From the NCBI RefSeq assembly GCF_900113735.1, contig NZ_FOQM01000007.1:124001-188000 (forward strand): DNA of 64,000 nt. Direction: 5' to 3'. The notes below the pieces were generated by a model. It did no database searches, was not told the origin of the DNA, and saw only the letters and a program-made list of their open reading frames with translations. The translations under genes and the position numbers were made by a program. Positions 63,474 to 64,000 of this stretch are shown here, in pieces (position 1 is the stretch's first letter; each line of letters begins with the position of its first letter). This stretch comes from Bradyrhizobium sp. Gha (GTDB taxonomy: Bacteria > Pseudomonadota > Alphaproteobacteria > Rhizobiales > Xanthobacteraceae).

Positions 63474-64000
63474 TCACGCGCCGAGCACGTCCGCGAGCCG
63501 CAGCTCGTCCTCAGCGGGATCTTTCAGGAACAGCTCGGCCTCGATCTCATTCAGGTGCGACAGCATCTGCGCGCGCGCGGTCTCTCCGTCGCGCTTGCGG
63601 ATCGCGGTGACGATCCCGGCATGATGATCGGTGCCGCAAGCCGGCGTGTCGTGGCGGCGATAGAGCAGGATGATCAGCGACGAGCGCGCGATCAGCTCCT
63701 TCAGGAAACCGAGATATATGCTGTGGCCGCTCATCTCGGCGATTAGTCGATGAAAATCGCCGGACAGCCGGACCGAGGCACGCGCATCGCCGCGCGCCTC
63801 GGCCTCGCGCTCATCGCTCAGGTGTTGCTGCAGGCGATCGATCCACGTCGGCGACACTGCGTCGACGGCGTGGTCGACGATGGTAGGCTCGATCAGGCGG
63901 CGCGCCTCGAACACCTCGCGCGCATCAGCCGGTGTCGGGCGCGCGACGAAGGCGCCGCGGTTCTTCTCGATGCTGACGATGCCCTCATGCGCGAGCTGCT
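63474..64000 (-). CDS. GntR-family regulator, FCD type (N-terminus cut by window edge)
   Basis: The frame runs open to the right edge; about 175 residues are visible. The part nearest the edge (LAHEGIVSIEKNRGAFVARP) is the wing of a GntR helix-turn-helix domain, whose recognition helix lies outside the window. The FCD ligand domain follows: EVFEARRLIEPTIVDHAV, SGDFHRLIAEMSGHSIY (metal-ligand Asp/His), and DHHAGIVTAIRKRDGE. Members bind small carboxylates, often with a metal ion. A shorter start at 63914 would delete the DNA-binding domain and is rejected. Confidence 0.9.
   Translation of the reverse strand, partial: QLAHEGIVSIEKNRGAFVARPTPADAREVFEARRLIEPTIVDHAVDAVSPTWIDRLQQHLSDEREAEARGDARASVRLSGDFHRLIAEMSGHSIYLGFLKELIARSSLIILLYRRHDTPACGTDHHAGIVTAIRKRDGETARAQMLSHLNEIEAELFLKDPAEDELRLADVLGA

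Overview
This window reads as a chromosomal segment from a slow-growing rhizobium of the Bradyrhizobium/Rhodopseudomonas lineage (Alphaproteobacteria, Hyphomicrobiales). The basis is GC-rich sequence with strong G/C third positions, many small proteins that I recall as Bradyrhizobium-type, a RopB/Omp25-like outer-membrane protein, a BTLCP peptidase, PAS_5 and DUF2336 proteins, CtrA-type TTAA-N7-TTAAC boxes, and a typical inverted repeat built on CGTCATTGCGAGC. No tRNA, rRNA, CRISPR array or intact mobile element was seen. Assignments rest on motif recognition and memory of families; no database was searched.

Region by region. (a) 1-0.66 kb: the end of a small membrane protein and a broken IS256-type transposase tail. 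(b) 0.66-12.85 kb: a minus-strand catabolic operon (isomerase of the 2-hydroxychromene-2-carboxylate type, SDR, two acyl-CoA dehydrogenases, thiolase, FMN nitronate-monooxygenase-like enzyme, orphan ABC binding protein, iron-containing dehydrogenase, feruloyl-CoA-synthase-like ligase, crotonase) divergent from an HxlR regulator. Two copies of one operator-like palindrome lie inside the two opposing promoters. The set suggests CoA-dependent degradation of an aromatic or phenylpropanoid-like acid. (c) 13-22.9 kb: hydrolase, methyltransferase, chemoreceptor, small secreted proteins, porin, TPR protein and a serine carboxypeptidase. (d) 23-28.9 kb: NAD kinase, an orphan receiver/HPt pair, DUF2336, a flagellum-type lytic transglycosylase behind a CtrA box, hisI and folE. 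(e) 29-37.4 kb: NifU-like scaffold, periplasmic ClpP-like protein, yidD, a small membrane protein whose start is buried in a hairpin, an APC permease with a secreted partner, a secreted alpha/beta hydrolase, an MFS pump. (f) 37.5-49.7 kb: thrS, nitroreductase, class-C-like serine hydrolase, PAS-GGDEF-EAL protein, secreted beta-sandwich protein, patatin, CBS protein, rhomboid, a probable new small RNA, and a PAS_5 protein. (g) 49.9-64 kb: Crp/Fnr regulator, phasin, second serine hydrolase, DEAD-box helicase, cupin, VOC, zinc-type alcohol dehydrogenase lacking a zinc-ligand cysteine, MFS, double PilZ protein, BTLCP peptidase and a truncated GntR regulator.

The strongest leads are the paired HxlR operators, the unannotated terminator-ended small RNA at about 48.79-48.96 kb, the CtrA-type boxes (two perfect, several one-mismatch) near cell-cycle or motility-type genes, and the start-occluding hairpin at 31.16-31.20 kb.
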